Origin: Bacillus tequilensis KCTC 13622
GTDB lineage: Bacteria; Bacillota; Bacilli; Bacillales; Bacillaceae
Assembly (NCBI RefSeq): GCF_000507145.1
Contig: NZ_AYTO01000041.1
Span: forward strand, 62,001-126,000
Length of the DNA stretch: 64,000 nt
Reading direction: 5' to 3'
Below the pieces are notes generated by a model, which was given only the letters and a program-made list of their open reading frames with translations, had not been told where the DNA came from and did not search any database. The position numbers and the translations under genes were made by a program. Shown piece after piece: positions 30,435-40,331 of this stretch (its first letter is position 1; every line of letters starts with the position of its first letter).

Positions 30435-31964
30435 TTATTTCACCTCGATTGCTTCTCCTACCATTTCTCCGTCAAGCGACCATGTTTTCGCTTGCTGGAT
30501 TTTCACGCGGACGATTTTGCCGATGGCTTCCTTCGGCCCTTTGAAATTAACAAGCTTGCTTTTTTCAGTATAGCCTGCAAGAATATCAGGGTTATTTTTG
30601 CTTTCACCTTCAACTAATACTTCGACAACCTTGCCTTCGTATTCCTTCATTTTTTTAGCGGAAATTTCATTCACAAGTGCGTTCAGACGCTGCAGGCGCT
30701 CTTTTTTCACACGCATCGGCACATTATCTTTCATTTTGGCAGCCGGAGTGCCCTCACGCGGAGAGTAAATGAACGTATAGGCGCTGTCAAACTCCACTTC
30801 ACGGTATAAAGAAAGCGTTTCTTCAAACTGTTCGTCCGTTTCGTTCGGGAATCCGACGATAATATCCGTTGTCAAAGATGCGTTCGGCATTGCTTCCTTA
30901 ATTTTTCGAACGAGCTCCATGTAACGCTCTCTGTCATATTTACGTGCCATCAGCTTCAGAACCTCTGAGCTTCCTGATTGTACAGGAAGATGAATGTGAT
31001 CAAGCAGGTTGCCGCCTTTTGCCAGCACTTCAATGAGATGGTCGTCAAAGTCACGCGGATGACTTGTTGTAAAACGGATTCTCGGGATATCGATTTTTCT
31101 CAGTTCATCCATCAAATCACCGAGACCGTACGTCATATCTTCAAAGTCTTTGCCGTACGCGTTTACGTTTTGGCCTAATAGTGTAATTTCTTTATAGCCT
31201 TCGCTTGCGAGCCTTCTTACTTCCTGAATGATTTCTTCAGGGCGGCGGCTTCTTTCTTTTCCGCGTGTGTAAGGCACGATGCAATACGTACAGAATTTGT
31301 CACAGCCGTACATAATATTGACCCAGCCCTTAATTTTTCCGTTCCGGACTTTCGGAAGGTTTTCAATAACGTCACCTTCCTTGGACCAAACTTCTATGAC
31401 CATTTCTTTTGAAAGGTATGCTTCTGACAAAAGCTCAGGCAAGCGATGAATATTATGTGTTCCGAAAATCATATCGACAAACGGATGTTTTTTCAAAATC
31501 CGGTTCACGACTGATTCCTCTTGGGACATACAGCCGCACACGCCTAAAATCAGATCGGGATTGTTTTTTTTCAGTGCTTTTAAGTGCCCCAGCTCACCAA
31601 ACACCTTATTTTCGGCATTTTCACGGATCGCGCATGTGTTTAGCAAAATGACATTGGCGTCGTCAACAGAGTTTGTCGCTTCATAGCCGAGCGCCATAAA
31701 GATCCCTGCCATAACCTCCGTATCGTGTTCATTCATTTGGCAGCCGTACGTACGGATATAGAATTTTCTTCCGTCTCCCAATCCTTTAAATTGTTCAGAA
31801 ATTTTAAAGTCATTATGATAAGTAACGGCTTCCTTGCCTCGTTTTTTCGCATCTTTTAAGGAAGGCGGAATGTAAACAGCTTCAAAGTACTTGCTGTAAT
31901 CCTTCTCGGATTTTTTGTCCGATGGATGAACTTGTCCGCTCTCTGCTTTTTGTTTTTCATTCAT
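30435..31964 (-). CDS. miaB: tRNA methylthiotransferase MiaB
   Basis: Radical-SAM enzyme that adds a methylthio group to i6A37 in tRNA, following MiaA. The N-terminal cluster domain has cysteines in [18 protein letters not shown] and GVCGCM. The radical-SAM motif is CDKFCTYC in [19 protein letters not shown], and a TRAM domain ends the protein. Length 509 from the ATG at 31964 after AAAGGAGAAATC; a frame open 11 codons earlier is not used. It has a Bacillus-type N-terminal extension of about 65 residues. Confidence 0.96.
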   Translation of the reverse strand: MNEKQKAESGQVHPSDKKSEKDYSKYFEAVYIPPSLKDAKKRGKEAVTYHNDFKISEQFKGLGDGRKFYIRTYGCQMNEHDTEVMAGIFMALGYEATNSVDDANVILLNTCAIRENAENKVFGELGHLKALKKNNPDLILGVCGCMSQEESVVNRILKKHPFVDMIFGTHNIHRLPELLSEAYLSKEMVIEVWSKEGDVIENLPKVRNGKIKGWVNIMYGCDKFCTYCIVPYTRGKERSRRPEEIIQEVRRLASEGYKEITLLGQNVNAYGKDFEDMTYGLGDLMDELRKIDIPRIRFTTSHPRDFDDHLIEVLAKGGNLLDHIHLPVQSGSSEVLKLMARKYDRERYMELVRKIKEAMPNASLTTDIIVGFPNETDEQFEETLSLYREVEFDSAYTFIYSPREGTPAAKMKDNVPMRVKKERLQRLNALVNEISAKKMKEYEGKVVEVLVEGESKNNPDILAGYTEKSKLVNFKGPKEAIGKIVRVKIQQAKTWSLDGEMVGEAIEVK

Positions 31965-32083
31965 GTTATGATTTCTCCTTTCAAACCAAACTTCCACCCT
32001 TCAGTATAAAGGTTATTGACGCTCTGCACAACTGGCAACCTATTATTGTACACTCACTGAGAATAATAATCAATAAGGAATCC

Positions 32084-32110
32084 AAAGAGGAAGAGTATTC
32101 TCTTCCTCTT
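32084..32110 (-). terminator. hairpin at the end of kbl
   Basis: GAGGAAGAG-AATA-CTCTTCCTC then TTTGG on the minus strand; starts at the kbl stop. T-run is short. Confidence 0.65.
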
Positions 32111-33287
32111 ACAATAGCTGGAGCTCCTTAGCCGTCTTTTCGATGACGTCAAGCGCCTGATCCAGTTCTTCTTTGCTGTGCTCAGCGGTAATAATTGTGC
32201 GAATTCTCGCTTTCCCCTTTGCAACAGTCGGGAATACGATGCTTTGCGCAAATACGCCTCGCGAAAGGAGCTGATCAGAAAATGCATTTGCCGCCCCTTC
32301 ATCACCTATTAAAATAGGAAGAATCGGCGTTTCGCTCTGCGTGAGAGTCAGACCAATTTTCACAAGCATTGATTTAAAATAAGCCGTATTCTTCCACAAG
32401 CGCTCCATATGCTCCGGCTCTTCCAGCAAGACATCAATCGCTTCCATACAAGCTGCGGTCACAGCTGGCGGATGGGACGTGCTGAATAAAAACGGACGGC
32501 CCTTATGGCGCAAGTAATCGATCAGCACCCTTGAACCGGCAGCATAGCCGCCGAGCACTCCGATTGCCTTGCTCAGCGTTCCGACCTGAATATGGACTCT
32601 GCCATCCAGACCGAAGTGATTCACCGTTCCCCGGCCGTTTTCACCAAGCACTCCCGATGCATGAGCGTCATCCACCATCACAAATGCATCATATGTCTCA
32701 GCGAGCTCTACAATATCAGGCAAAGGAGCTATATTGCCGTCCATGGAAAATACGCCGTCTGTCACAATCAGACGCATCCGGTAATTCATTGACTTTCTCA
32801 GCACCCTCTCTAAATCACTCATATCGACGTGCTGATACACCTTTTTATCTGCCTTTGTCAGTCTGATTCCGTCAATAATAGAGGCATGATTTAATTCATC
32901 TGAGATGACAATATCTTCTTTTGTCAGGATGCTTGAGAGTACGCCTTGGTTTGTTGTGAACCCTGATTGAAATACAAGTGCCGCCTCCGTTTTTTTAAAG
33001 GCCGCCAGCTTTTTCTCGAGCTCTTGATGCATTGTAAATGTACCGGCAATCGTTCTCACTGATCCGGTGCCTGCACCAAATTGCTGTACGGCCTCCTCTG
33101 CGGCTTTGATGAGTCTTGGATGTGAAGTAAAACCGAGGTAATTATTCGAAGAAAGCTGAATGACGTTTTTGTGATTCACTGTGACAGAAGGGCCCTGCAT
33201 TGATTCAAGCTGTTTGATCTCTTGCCATGTATGATTTTCTTTCATCCTATCAAGCTCTGCTTTTAAAAACTCAAATTCTTTCATCAT
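32109..33287 (-). CDS. kbl: 2-amino-3-ketobutyrate CoA ligase (glycine C-acetyltransferase)
   Basis: PLP enzyme of 392 residues that cleaves 2-amino-3-ketobutyrate with CoA to glycine and acetyl-CoA, the second step of threonine degradation. The PLP lysine is in GTLSKAIGVLGG, and FVMVDDAHASGVLG holds the cofactor Asp and His. ATG at 33287 after GGGGGATAACC; a second ATG follows at once. It lies 13 bp after tdh, the first step, so the two make one operon. Confidence 0.96.
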   Translation of the reverse strand: MMKEFEFLKAELDRMKENHTWQEIKQLESMQGPSVTVNHKNVIQLSSNNYLGFTSHPRLIKAAEEAVQQFGAGTGSVRTIAGTFTMHQELEKKLAAFKKTEAALVFQSGFTTNQGVLSSILTKEDIVISDELNHASIIDGIRLTKADKKVYQHVDMSDLERVLRKSMNYRMRLIVTDGVFSMDGNIAPLPDIVELAETYDAFVMVDDAHASGVLGENGRGTVNHFGLDGRVHIQVGTLSKAIGVLGGYAAGSRVLIDYLRHKGRPFLFSTSHPPAVTAACMEAIDVLLEEPEHMERLWKNTAYFKSMLVKIGLTLTQSETPILPILIGDEGAANAFSDQLLSRGVFAQSIVFPTVAKGKARIRTIITAEHSKEELDQALDVIEKTAKELQLL

Positions 33288-33300
33288 GGTTATCCCCCTT

Positions 33301-34344
33301 TTATGGAATGAAAATCACTTTTCCGCACTGGCCGCTTCTCATCAGCTCGAATCCTTTCTCAAATTCCTCTAACGGAAACTGATGAGTAATAACAGGTGAA
33401 AGATCGAGCACGTTTGAACTGAGCAATTGAGACACCTGCCGCCAGGTTGAAAACATTTTTCTTCCTGTGATTCCTTGGATCGTAAGTCCTTTAAATACCA
33501 CTTTATTCGTTAAGTCAATTGTCACCGGGTGTTCCGGCAAGCTGAGAATATGAAATCTTCCGCCATTCGCAGCCATCGCAAGGCCTTGGGCAATCGCTGA
33601 GGGATGGCCAGACATCTCACAAACAAGATCGGCGCCTTCTCCACCCGTTAAAGCGCTTACAATTTGGAGCGAATCTTCTTTTTCAACAGAAACAGTACAT
33701 GAAGCTCCCATTTGTTTGGCTAGCGCCAACCTGTATTCGTTTTTATCAATCGCTATCACCTGAGAAGCACCTGCTGCTTTTGCAACCGCAACAGCCATAA
33801 GACCAATCGGCCCGCATCCGATGATAGCAGTCGTTCCTCCTGCTGGCTGACTCTCGAGCACTGTGTGAACCGCATTTCCTAAAGGCTCTTGAATGGAAGC
33901 AATTGACGGGTCCATATCGGCGGGATTCTTCCACACGTTTTCAGCTGGAACTTTTACATACTCCGCAAAACAGCCTGCCGTGTCCACCCCGATAATAGCT
34001 GTATTGGTACAAACATGAGATTTTCCGGATAGGCAAGGGGCACATTCGCCGCAGACAATATGGGTTTCAGCCGAAACATACTCCCCCACTTTTACACTGC
34101 CGGCATTCTCTCCCACAGCTTCAACAATGCCGCTGAACTCATGGCCGAAAACATAGGGTGTTGTGATTCTCTGGCGTGCCCATTGATCCCAATTATATAT
34201 GTGCACATCCGTACCGCATATGGAAGCGGCTTTCACTCTTATGAGGACTTCATGTTTATCGATCTCAGGAATGGGAACTTCAGTCAGCACAGCACCGAAC
34301 GTCCCGTCCTTTTTCAGTAGAGCTTTCATCTTTCCACTCTGCAT
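33301..34344 (-). CDS. tdh: L-threonine 3-dehydrogenase
   Basis: Zinc-dependent medium-chain dehydrogenase, 347 residues, oxidising threonine to 2-amino-3-ketobutyrate. Catalytic zinc ligands appear in ICGTDVH and GHEFSG; structural zinc cysteines in CGECAPCLSGKSHVC; the NAD fold begins at IIGCGPIGLMAV. ATG at 34344 after AAGGAGGATTGTAC; a TTG two codons earlier is in the ribosome site. Product feeds Kbl. Confidence 0.96.
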   Translation of the reverse strand: MQSGKMKALLKKDGTFGAVLTEVPIPEIDKHEVLIRVKAASICGTDVHIYNWDQWARQRITTPYVFGHEFSGIVEAVGENAGSVKVGEYVSAETHIVCGECAPCLSGKSHVCTNTAIIGVDTAGCFAEYVKVPAENVWKNPADMDPSIASIQEPLGNAVHTVLESQPAGGTTAIIGCGPIGLMAVAVAKAAGASQVIAIDKNEYRLALAKQMGASCTVSVEKEDSLQIVSALTGGEGADLVCEMSGHPSAIAQGLAMAANGGRFHILSLPEHPVTIDLTNKVVFKGLTIQGITGRKMFSTWRQVSQLLSSNVLDLSPVITHQFPLEEFEKGFELMRSGQCGKVIFIP

Positions 34345-34451
34345 GTACAATCCTCCTTGAAAGATTCTTGTTATATTCGGATTGTACCATGATATGGAAT
34401 AAGCGTAAACATCAGTGTCTTTATCAGGAAGACATTAGTATCCGTCTTAAA

Positions 34452-34514
34452 AAATGGGCGGAATTTTTTTCTCAAACATTCAGCCCATGTCTGATATTGT
34501 ATATTCGCCCATTT
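34452..34514. repeat. inverted repeat upstream of tdh
   Basis: AAATGGGCGGAAT (34452-34464) and ATTCGCCCATTT (34503-34514) pair except for one bulged base, 38 bases apart, in the gene-free stretch between tdh and spoVS. Could be an RNA structure or regulator site. Confidence 0.55.
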
Positions 34515-34556
34515 ATGCATCAAAAATATTATCGGAAGAAAATATCACAACAAATG

Positions 34557-34590
34557 AAAAACAACCTGTTTGCATCATGCAAACAGGTTG
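34557..34590 (-). terminator. spoVS terminator
   Basis: CAACCTGTTTGCATGATGCAAACAGGTTG read as a perfect 13-pair hairpin followed by TTTTTC on the minus strand. Confidence 0.93.
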
Positions 34591-34609
34591 AGAATGCTTT
34601 ATTTGTTTT

Positions 34610-34870
34610 TTAGCGAGGCTCCACGATTAATTTAATCGCGGTTCTTTCTTCCCCATCGATTTGAATATCAGTAAAAGCCGGAATACAAATCAAATCAACG
34701 CCGCTTGGCGCCACAAATCCTCTGGCAATCGCCACTGCTTTTACAGCCTGGTTTAATGCACCCGCCCCAATTGCTTGAATCTCGGCGGCCCCTCGCTCTC
34801 TTAACACGCCTGCAAGCGCACCTGCCACTGAATTTGGACTCGATTTTGCTGAAACTTTTAAGATTTCCAT
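34610..34870 (-). CDS. spoVS: stage V sporulation protein S
   Basis: An 86-residue Alba-like protein needed for sporulation to progress past stage V; it may bind nucleic acid. It is very highly conserved, with KVSAKSSPNSVAGALAGVLR and GFVAPSGVDLICIPAF. ATG follows AGGGGGGAG. It has a clear sigma-H promoter about 130 bp upstream and its own terminator, so it is a single-gene unit. Confidence 0.97.
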   Translation of the reverse strand: MEILKVSAKSSPNSVAGALAGVLRERGAAEIQAIGAGALNQAVKAVAIARGFVAPSGVDLICIPAFTDIQIDGEERTAIKLIVEPR

Positions 34871-35001
34871 TTCTGCTCCCCCCTAGTTTTACAATGGATA
34901 AGTGAGTGTTCATTAGAACAATCATTATTAGATGTTGCTATCCAAAAAGCCATCCCCACAATGCTTTTCAAAAATAGCGGGCTACCTTCCATTTTTACTA
35001 T

Positions 35002-35029
35002 ATTCACTAAGAAGTTGCTATATTCCTGC
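35002..35029 (-). promoter_or_regulatory. sigma-H promoter of spoVS
   Basis: Minus strand GCAGGAATA (35021-35029), 12 bp, AGTGAAT (35002-35008), a full match to RnAGGAwWW-n11-12-RnnGAAT. Confidence 0.88.
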
Positions 35030-35069
35030 TTTTCTTTTTAATATTTTTATAAAATAACCATCTGTTCAA

Positions 35070-35864
35070 TTATTCAAAGAACATGTGGTCATCATTGATT
35101 AAAATACGTTCGATTTTAACGGCTTTTTTCGTTTGATCGTCAATGTCAATGACAACTCCGCTCAGTGTTGTTTTTCCTTCAGCGACAGTAAAACGAACTG
35201 GAAGGTTCGTTTTGAAGCGCCTAATAATCGTCTCTCTGTCCATTCCCAGTATACCGTCATATGGGCCAGTCATTCCTACATCGGTAATATATGCTGTACC
35301 CTTCGGTAAAATGCGGTTATCCGCTGTTTGCACGTGTGTATGAGTACCGACTACAGCCGATGCCCGTCCATCCGTGTACCAGCCGAGTGCAAGCTTTTCA
35401 CTTGTCGCTTCTGCATGGAAGTCGATAAAAATGTACGGTGTTCTTTTCGCAGCTTCGGCAATCAATTCATCCGCTTTTAAAAACGGATCATCAAGCGGCG
35501 GTAAAAACGTACGGCCCTGTAAGTTCATAACGGCAAGTTCTTTTCCGTTTGCTTTCACATAAGTCATCCCTTTACCCGGTGTACCCTCAGGAAAGTTTGC
35601 GGGACGAACCAAGCTCGGAACGTCATCTATAAAATCGAAAATTTCTTTTTTGTCCCATGTATGGTTCCCCATCGTGATTGCATCTGCGCCAGCTTGGATA
35701 AAACCGTGATAAATTTTTTCTGTCAGGCCTTTTCCATGTGCAGCATTTTCACCATTAATAATGGTAAAGTGAGGTTTATATTTTGTTTTTAGCTTTGGTA
35801 CATATTCTTTTACCATGTCACGTCCCGGTGAACCGACAACATCTCCGATAAATAAAATTCTCAT
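35070..35864 (-). CDS. ymdB: 2',3'-/3',5'-cyclic nucleotide phosphodiesterase YmdB
   Basis: Dinuclear-metal phosphoesterase, 264 residues, that hydrolyses cyclic nucleotides and controls the choice between motility and biofilm in B. subtilis. Metal motifs: FIGDVVGSPGRD at the start, INGENAAHG, TMGNHTWD, DFHAEATSEK and GTHTHVQTAD. ATG follows AAAGGATTTAC. It lies 69 bp after rny and shares transcripts with it, with a partial terminator between. Confidence 0.95.
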   Translation of the reverse strand: MRILFIGDVVGSPGRDMVKEYVPKLKTKYKPHFTIINGENAAHGKGLTEKIYHGFIQAGADAITMGNHTWDKKEIFDFIDDVPSLVRPANFPEGTPGKGMTYVKANGKELAVMNLQGRTFLPPLDDPFLKADELIAEAAKRTPYIFIDFHAEATSEKLALGWYTDGRASAVVGTHTHVQTADNRILPKGTAYITDVGMTGPYDGILGMDRETIIRRFKTNLPVRFTVAEGKTTLSGVVIDIDDQTKKAVKIERILINDDHMFFE

Positions 35865-35902
35865 TTAGTAAATCCTTTCTTCTTGAAAATTCCTTAGCCG
35901 TC

Positions 35903-35941
35903 AAAAAAATAAAGTGATGCTTAGCGCATCACTTTATTTTG
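35903..35941 (-). terminator. hairpin at the end of rny
   Basis: AAAATAAAGTGATGC-GCTAA-GCATCACTTTATTTTTTT; contains the rny stop codon. Probably a partial terminator before ymdB. Confidence 0.85.
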
Positions 35942-37496
35942 CATACTCTACGGCTCGAGTTTCTCTGATTACTGTCACTTTAATATGACCTGGATAATCG
36001 AGCTCGTCCTCAATTCGCTTACGGATATCTCGCGCCAGTCGATGAGCCTCAAGATCATTAATTGAATCCGGCTTCACCATAATACGCACTTCGCGTCCAG
36101 CCTGGATGGCAAATGATTTTTCCACACCTTCGTAGGACTCAGAAATTTCTTCGAGCTTTTCGAGTCTTCGAATATAATTCTCGAGCGTCTCACTTCTTGC
36201 GCCAGGTCTTGCAGCGGAAAGCGCATCTGCTGCCGCTACCAGCACAGCAATGATAGAAGTCGGCTCCTCATCTCCGTGGTGTGATGCAATACTGTTAATC
36301 ACGACTGGGTGCTCTTTATATTTGGTTGCAAGCTCTACCCCGATTTCAACGTGGCTTCCTTCTACTTCATGGTCAATTGCTTTCCCAATGTCGTGAAGAA
36401 GGCCCGCACGTTTAGCAAGCTTTGCGTCTTCTCCAAGTTCCGATGCCATTAGACCGGCCAAGAATGCGACTTCCATGGAATGCTTAAGCACATTTTGACC
36501 GTAGCTTGTACGGAACTTTAAGCGGCCGAGGATCTTGATGAGATCTGGGTGGAGGCCGTGAACGCCAACCTCAAATGTCGTTTGCTCACCCATCTCACGA
36601 ATATAGTCATCGACCTCGCGGCGAGATTTTTCTACCATTTCTTCAATCCGTGCCGGATGAATACGGCCATCCTGAACGAGTTTATCAAGAGCAATCCTTG
36701 CTGTCTCACGTCTGATCGGATCAAATCCGGAAAGAATGACAGCTTCAGGTGTATCATCAATAATCAGGTCAATTCCTGTCAGCGTTTCAAGCGTACGAAT
36801 ATTACGCCCTTCACGTCCAATGATACGCCCTTTCATCTCATCATTTGGAAGATTGACAACTGATACCGTTGTTTCGGCAACGTGGTCGGCTGCGCAGCGC
36901 TGTAAGGCGAGTGAAAGAATGTTTTTCGCTTTTTTATCCGCCTCTTCTTTCGCACGGTTTTCAGTTTCTTTTGTCATGATGGCGATGTCATGTGAAAGCT
37001 CGTTTTCAACCCGCTCAAGAATGATTTGTTTTGCTTCATCACGAGTCAGACTCGAAATTCGTTCCAACTCTGACTGCTGCATACGAATCATCTCATCCAC
37101 TTTGCTTTCCATCTCTTCAATATGTTGTTGTCGTTCATTCAGAGAATGATCTTTCTTCTCCAACATCGCTTCCCGTTTATCGATCCCCTCATGTTTACGA
37201 TCAAGGTTTTCCTCCTTCTGGAGTAAACGGTTTTCTTGTTTTTGAAGCTCATTTCGTCTTTCACGAACTTCCTGTTCAGCATCTATTCGAAGTTTGTGGA
37301 TTTCATCCTTTGCTTCAAGCAGAGCTTCTTTTTTCAGTGCTTCAGCATCACGCTTTGCATCTTCAAGAATTTGCTCGGCTGCACCGCGTGCGCCCGCAAT
37401 TTTCGCTTCGGCAATGGTTTTACGAACAAAGTAGCCAACAACTAAACCGAGTAGAATCAGCAAAATGGAGATGAGAACCATCATAATTGGGGTCAT
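35934..37496 (-). CDS. rny: ribonuclease Y
   Basis: Membrane-anchored endoribonuclease starting bulk mRNA decay, 520 residues. N-terminal helix at about 4-24 ([20 protein letters not shown]); long coiled coil to about 200; KH domain with [15 protein letters not shown] near 215-230; HD domain with [13 protein letters not shown] near 365. ATG follows GAGGAGGTGAAAGT. Works with the YmcA-YlbF-YaaT complex; ymcA lies 5 kb away. Confidence 0.97.
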   Translation of the reverse strand: MTPIMMVLISILLILLGLVVGYFVRKTIAEAKIAGARGAAEQILEDAKRDAEALKKEALLEAKDEIHKLRIDAEQEVRERRNELQKQENRLLQKEENLDRKHEGIDKREAMLEKKDHSLNERQQHIEEMESKVDEMIRMQQSELERISSLTRDEAKQIILERVENELSHDIAIMTKETENRAKEEADKKAKNILSLALQRCAADHVAETTVSVVNLPNDEMKGRIIGREGRNIRTLETLTGIDLIIDDTPEAVILSGFDPIRRETARIALDKLVQDGRIHPARIEEMVEKSRREVDDYIREMGEQTTFEVGVHGLHPDLIKILGRLKFRTSYGQNVLKHSMEVAFLAGLMASELGEDAKLAKRAGLLHDIGKAIDHEVEGSHVEIGVELATKYKEHPVVINSIASHHGDEEPTSIIAVLVAAADALSAARPGARSETLENYIRRLEKLEEISESYEGVEKSFAIQAGREVRIMVKPDSINDLEAHRLARDIRKRIEDELDYPGHIKVTVIRETRAVEYAK

Positions 37497-37770
37497 ACTT
37501 TCACCTCCTCTTGCTATGAACTTGGTTGTTGCTTAAATAAGTGTCGGCATGTACATTGTCTAGTTTTCTCAACATACAGAACCTTCACAGGGAATGAGTT
37601 TTTTCATCGCCCTTGTCAAGTTTAAATGGTTTAACAATCATGTTAAAAAAACAAATGTTACAACTTCATTGTAAATGTGTCGGAAATACTTGTCAAGCTT
37701 GCCATCTTAACGTTTACAGACCGGCTATCTTTTAACGTGCCGAATGAATCCTTCAAAAGAAGATCACCGA

Positions 37771-38946
37771 TCATTCTTGATTCAGAAGCTGGTATATTTT
37801 ATTGTTCACTTGGCCCAATTTAGCATTATTTTGAATGTTTGAGAACAAAATAACAACGGTTTGTCCAGATTTGCTAAAGCTGTTCAAGATATTAAAGCCC
37901 GGCATGACGCCATGGTTTGAATAGCTTCCGGGAGCAACATAAAATCCCATGCCGTATGTGGAGCTACTCCCCGGCGTAAACATCTTTTCGTAGCTTTTTT
38001 GCGAATAGAGTTTGCCGTCTATCAGCGCTCGGTCGAACTTATACATATCTATAGCGCTCATATAAATATCACCGGCTCCATACAGCTGAGATAGATCGGG
38101 TATATACGGTGTAACCGTTTTGCCGCTATTCAGCTTATAACCGACAGCAGAATAGGGTTCTTTATCATACGTTTTGTAAAAGCCTGCATGCGTCATTCCG
38201 GCCGGTTTAAAAATATGATTCGTTATGTATTGTTCATAGGACTCGCCGCTTACTTCAGCAACGATATAAGCGAGAACAGAATAGTTGGAGTCTTTATAGT
38301 CCCACACGCCTGGCTGACGTTTGATTCCCTGTCGTTCTATGTCTTTTATTAAATCGTCCGGTGTAATTGCGCCGTTTCCTTCAATATGTCCGTTTATTCC
38401 CGATGTATGTGTAAGCAGATTTTTCAAAGTAATCGTTTGTCCGTTAGGAAAATTAGGTAAATACGTACTTACCGGATCACTTGTCTGCAGTTTCCCTTTT
38501 TCCTCAAGCTGTAAAATAGCGGTTGCGATCAGCGCTTTTTGTGATGAACCGACATAGTAAGATGTCAACGGATTATTTTGAATGTGCTGTTTACGATCTG
38601 CATACCCAAACCCTTTATTTGTTATGACTTCTCCATTTCTGACAATCACGGCTGTTCCGCTGAATCCGATCTCTTTTAAATAATTGCTTATTTTTTGATT
38701 ACGGTCCACTGTTTTGATTTGTTTATCTGTTTTTTCAGCTTTTTTCTTTTTGACCGCTTTTTTCTGATCGGTACCTGTGGCTGCTGCAGTTGCTTGAGAC
38801 GGCTTGTTCTCTTCACTATCTCGCTGAAGCGCATTCCAAATCATAAAGCAAATCATTACTGCGATAAGACCAAGCAAAAGTTTGGCTCTATTATTTAGTT
38901 TTTTCCGTCTGCGTTTCGCAGTTCTTCTGCGGGTTGGGCTTGTCAT
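37771..38946 (-). CDS. pbpX: penicillin-binding endopeptidase-like PbpX
   Basis: Class C beta-lactamase-like PBP, 391 residues. A basic N-terminus (RRRTAKRRRKKLNNR) and one membrane helix (about 22-42) anchor it; a Lys-rich linker follows; the catalytic domain has the SxxK nucleophile in VGSSQKALI, YSVL after DYKDSN as second motif, and SNHGVMPGF as third. Acts on peptidoglycan outside the membrane; cellular role modest. ATG follows GGGAGGAAAAA. Promoter resembles those of the extracytoplasmic sigma factors X/M. Confidence 0.95.
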   Translation of the reverse strand: MTSPTRRRTAKRRRKKLNNRAKLLLGLIAVMICFMIWNALQRDSEENKPSQATAAATGTDQKKAVKKKKAEKTDKQIKTVDRNQKISNYLKEIGFSGTAVIVRNGEVITNKGFGYADRKQHIQNNPLTSYYVGSSQKALIATAILQLEEKGKLQTSDPVSTYLPNFPNGQTITLKNLLTHTSGINGHIEGNGAITPDDLIKDIERQGIKRQPGVWDYKDSNYSVLAYIVAEVSGESYEQYITNHIFKPAGMTHAGFYKTYDKEPYSAVGYKLNSGKTVTPYIPDLSQLYGAGDIYMSAIDMYKFDRALIDGKLYSQKSYEKMFTPGSSSTYGMGFYVAPGSYSNHGVMPGFNILNSFSKSGQTVVILFSNIQNNAKLGQVNNKIYQLLNQE

Positions 38947-38993
38947 TCATTTTTTCCTCCCGAAATAAATTCCATTTTGCACACGTTTTGTTA

Positions 38994-39020
38994 GACGAAT
39001 AAAACACTGAAAAAGTTGTT
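38994..39020 (-). promoter_or_regulatory. ECF sigma (X/M-type) promoter of pbpX
   Basis: Minus strand AACAAC (39015-39020), 17 bp, CGTC (38994-38997). AAC...CGTC fits sigma-X/M sites; pbpX is a known sigma-X target in B. subtilis. Confidence 0.65.
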
Positions 39021-39054
39021 AATCAAAGCAATATTTTTATCGTTTTTTTTTAAA

Positions 39055-39090
39055 ATACAAAAAGGCTGAGTTTTACACTCAGCCTTTTGT
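39055..39090 (-). terminator. recA terminator
   Basis: AAAAGGCTGAG-TGTAAAA-CTCAGCCTTTTTG on the minus strand, 24 bp after the recA stop. Confidence 0.92.
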
Positions 39091-39113
39091 ATCATTTCAA
39101 ACTTATTTTATTT

Positions 39114-40160
39114 TTATTCTTCAAATTCGAGTTCTTCTTGTGCATCTTCAGCTTGCTTCTGCACTGCTCCATGATTGTCCAAACCGTAATGTTCGCGAAT
39201 TTGCTCCTGGATCATCAGCATGATATCTTTATTTTCTTTCAAGAATTGCTTTGCATTTTCACGGCCTTGGCCAAGACGCTCTTCTTCATAAGAGTACCAT
39301 GAACCGCTTTTTTGCACGATATCAAGTTCAGTTCCAAGATCAATGATTTCGCCTTCTTTTGAAATTCCTTCTCCATACATAATGTCAACCTCGGCTGTAC
39401 GGAACGGCGGAGCCACCTTGTTTTTCACGACTTTGATTTTCGTTTTGTTCCCCATTACGTCGTTGCCTTGTTTCAGCTGTTCAGCACGGCGCACTTCAAG
39501 ACGTACGGAAGAGTAGAATTTCAGCGCACGGCCGCCAGGAGTTGTTTCCGGGTTCCCGAACATAACGCCTACTTTTTCACGAATTTGGTTGATGAAAATC
39601 GCGATTGTCTTCGATTTGTTAATGGCCCCTGAAAGCTTTCGGAGCGCTTGAGACATTAAGCGCGCTTGTAAACCGACATGTGAATCTCCCATGTCGCCTT
39701 CAATTTCCGCTTTCGGAACGAGAGCCGCCACAGAGTCGATAACAACAATGTCAACTGCACCGCTTCGAACCAACGCTTCCGCGATTTCAAGCGCCTGCTC
39801 GCCTGTGTCAGGCTGAGACAGTAAAAGCTCTTCGATGTTGACACCGAGCTTTTGCGCGTATACCGGATCTAACGCATGTTCCGCATCGATAAACGCAGCT
39901 TGTCCGCCCTGCTGCTGAACCTCAGCAATCGCATGAAGCGCCACAGTTGTTTTACCTGAACTTTCAGGACCGTATACTTCAATAATCCGCCCGCGCGGAT
40001 ATCCGCCAATTCCCAGTGCCGTATCAAGAGCGAGGGAGCCGCTTGGGACAGTAGAAATTCTTGTATCTGTCTTTTCTCCCAGTTTCATAATGGAACCTTT
40101 GCCGAACTGTTTTTCTATTTGTTTAAGAGCCATATCTAAGGCTGCCTGACGATCACTCAT
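39114..40160 (-). CDS. recA: recombinase RecA
   Basis: DNA strand-exchange ATPase and SOS coprotease, 348 residues. Walker [10 protein letters not shown] near 67-75, Walker B region [10 protein letters not shown], loop L2 around [15 protein letters not shown], and an acidic C-terminal tail ([13 protein letters not shown]). ATG preceded by AAAGGAGGA. A LexA site upstream makes it damage-inducible; cinA lies upstream, as in many Gram-positives. Confidence 0.98.
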   Translation of the reverse strand: MSDRQAALDMALKQIEKQFGKGSIMKLGEKTDTRISTVPSGSLALDTALGIGGYPRGRIIEVYGPESSGKTTVALHAIAEVQQQGGQAAFIDAEHALDPVYAQKLGVNIEELLLSQPDTGEQALEIAEALVRSGAVDIVVIDSVAALVPKAEIEGDMGDSHVGLQARLMSQALRKLSGAINKSKTIAIFINQIREKVGVMFGNPETTPGGRALKFYSSVRLEVRRAEQLKQGNDVMGNKTKIKVVKNKVAPPFRTAEVDIMYGEGISKEGEIIDLGTELDIVQKSGSWYSYEEERLGQGRENAKQFLKENKDIMLMIQEQIREHYGLDNHGAVQKQAEDAQEELEFEE

Positions 40161-40195
40161 TCTATTTTTTCCTCCTTTATGTTACCACTACATAT

Positions 40196-40246
40196 ACTAT
40201 ACCCTGTTTGAAGGGATTTGCCAAGAAAAAAGCGAACGCATATTCG
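40196..40246 (-). promoter_or_regulatory. recA promoter and LexA (SOS) box
   Basis: Minus strand -35 TTGGCA (40219-40224), 17 bp, -10 TATAGT (40196-40201). Just upstream the LexA box CGAATATGCGTTCG (40233-40246) matches CGAAC-N4-GTTCG with one change and is the box known for B. subtilis recA. Confidence 0.92.
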
Positions 40247-40258
40247 GATTTTTCTTGG

Positions 40259-40308
40259 CGTGATTTCTATCAAAATATCATAATGCATCAGAGAAATCAC
40301 GTTTTTTT
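40259..40308 (+). terminator. hairpin with plus-strand T-run between cinA and recA
   Basis: CGTGATTTCT/AGAAATCACG (10 pairs, 23-base loop) followed by TTTTTTT on the plus strand. On the minus strand, where the genes lie, it lacks a T-run. It may block antisense transcription entering cinA. Confidence 0.5.
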
Positions 40309-40331
40309 AGGAGGATCCTGTGCTGAAAATA

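Noticed and set aside
37031..37474. 147-codon plus-strand frame
   Set aside because: Antisense to the rny coiled-coil region; a composition artefact.
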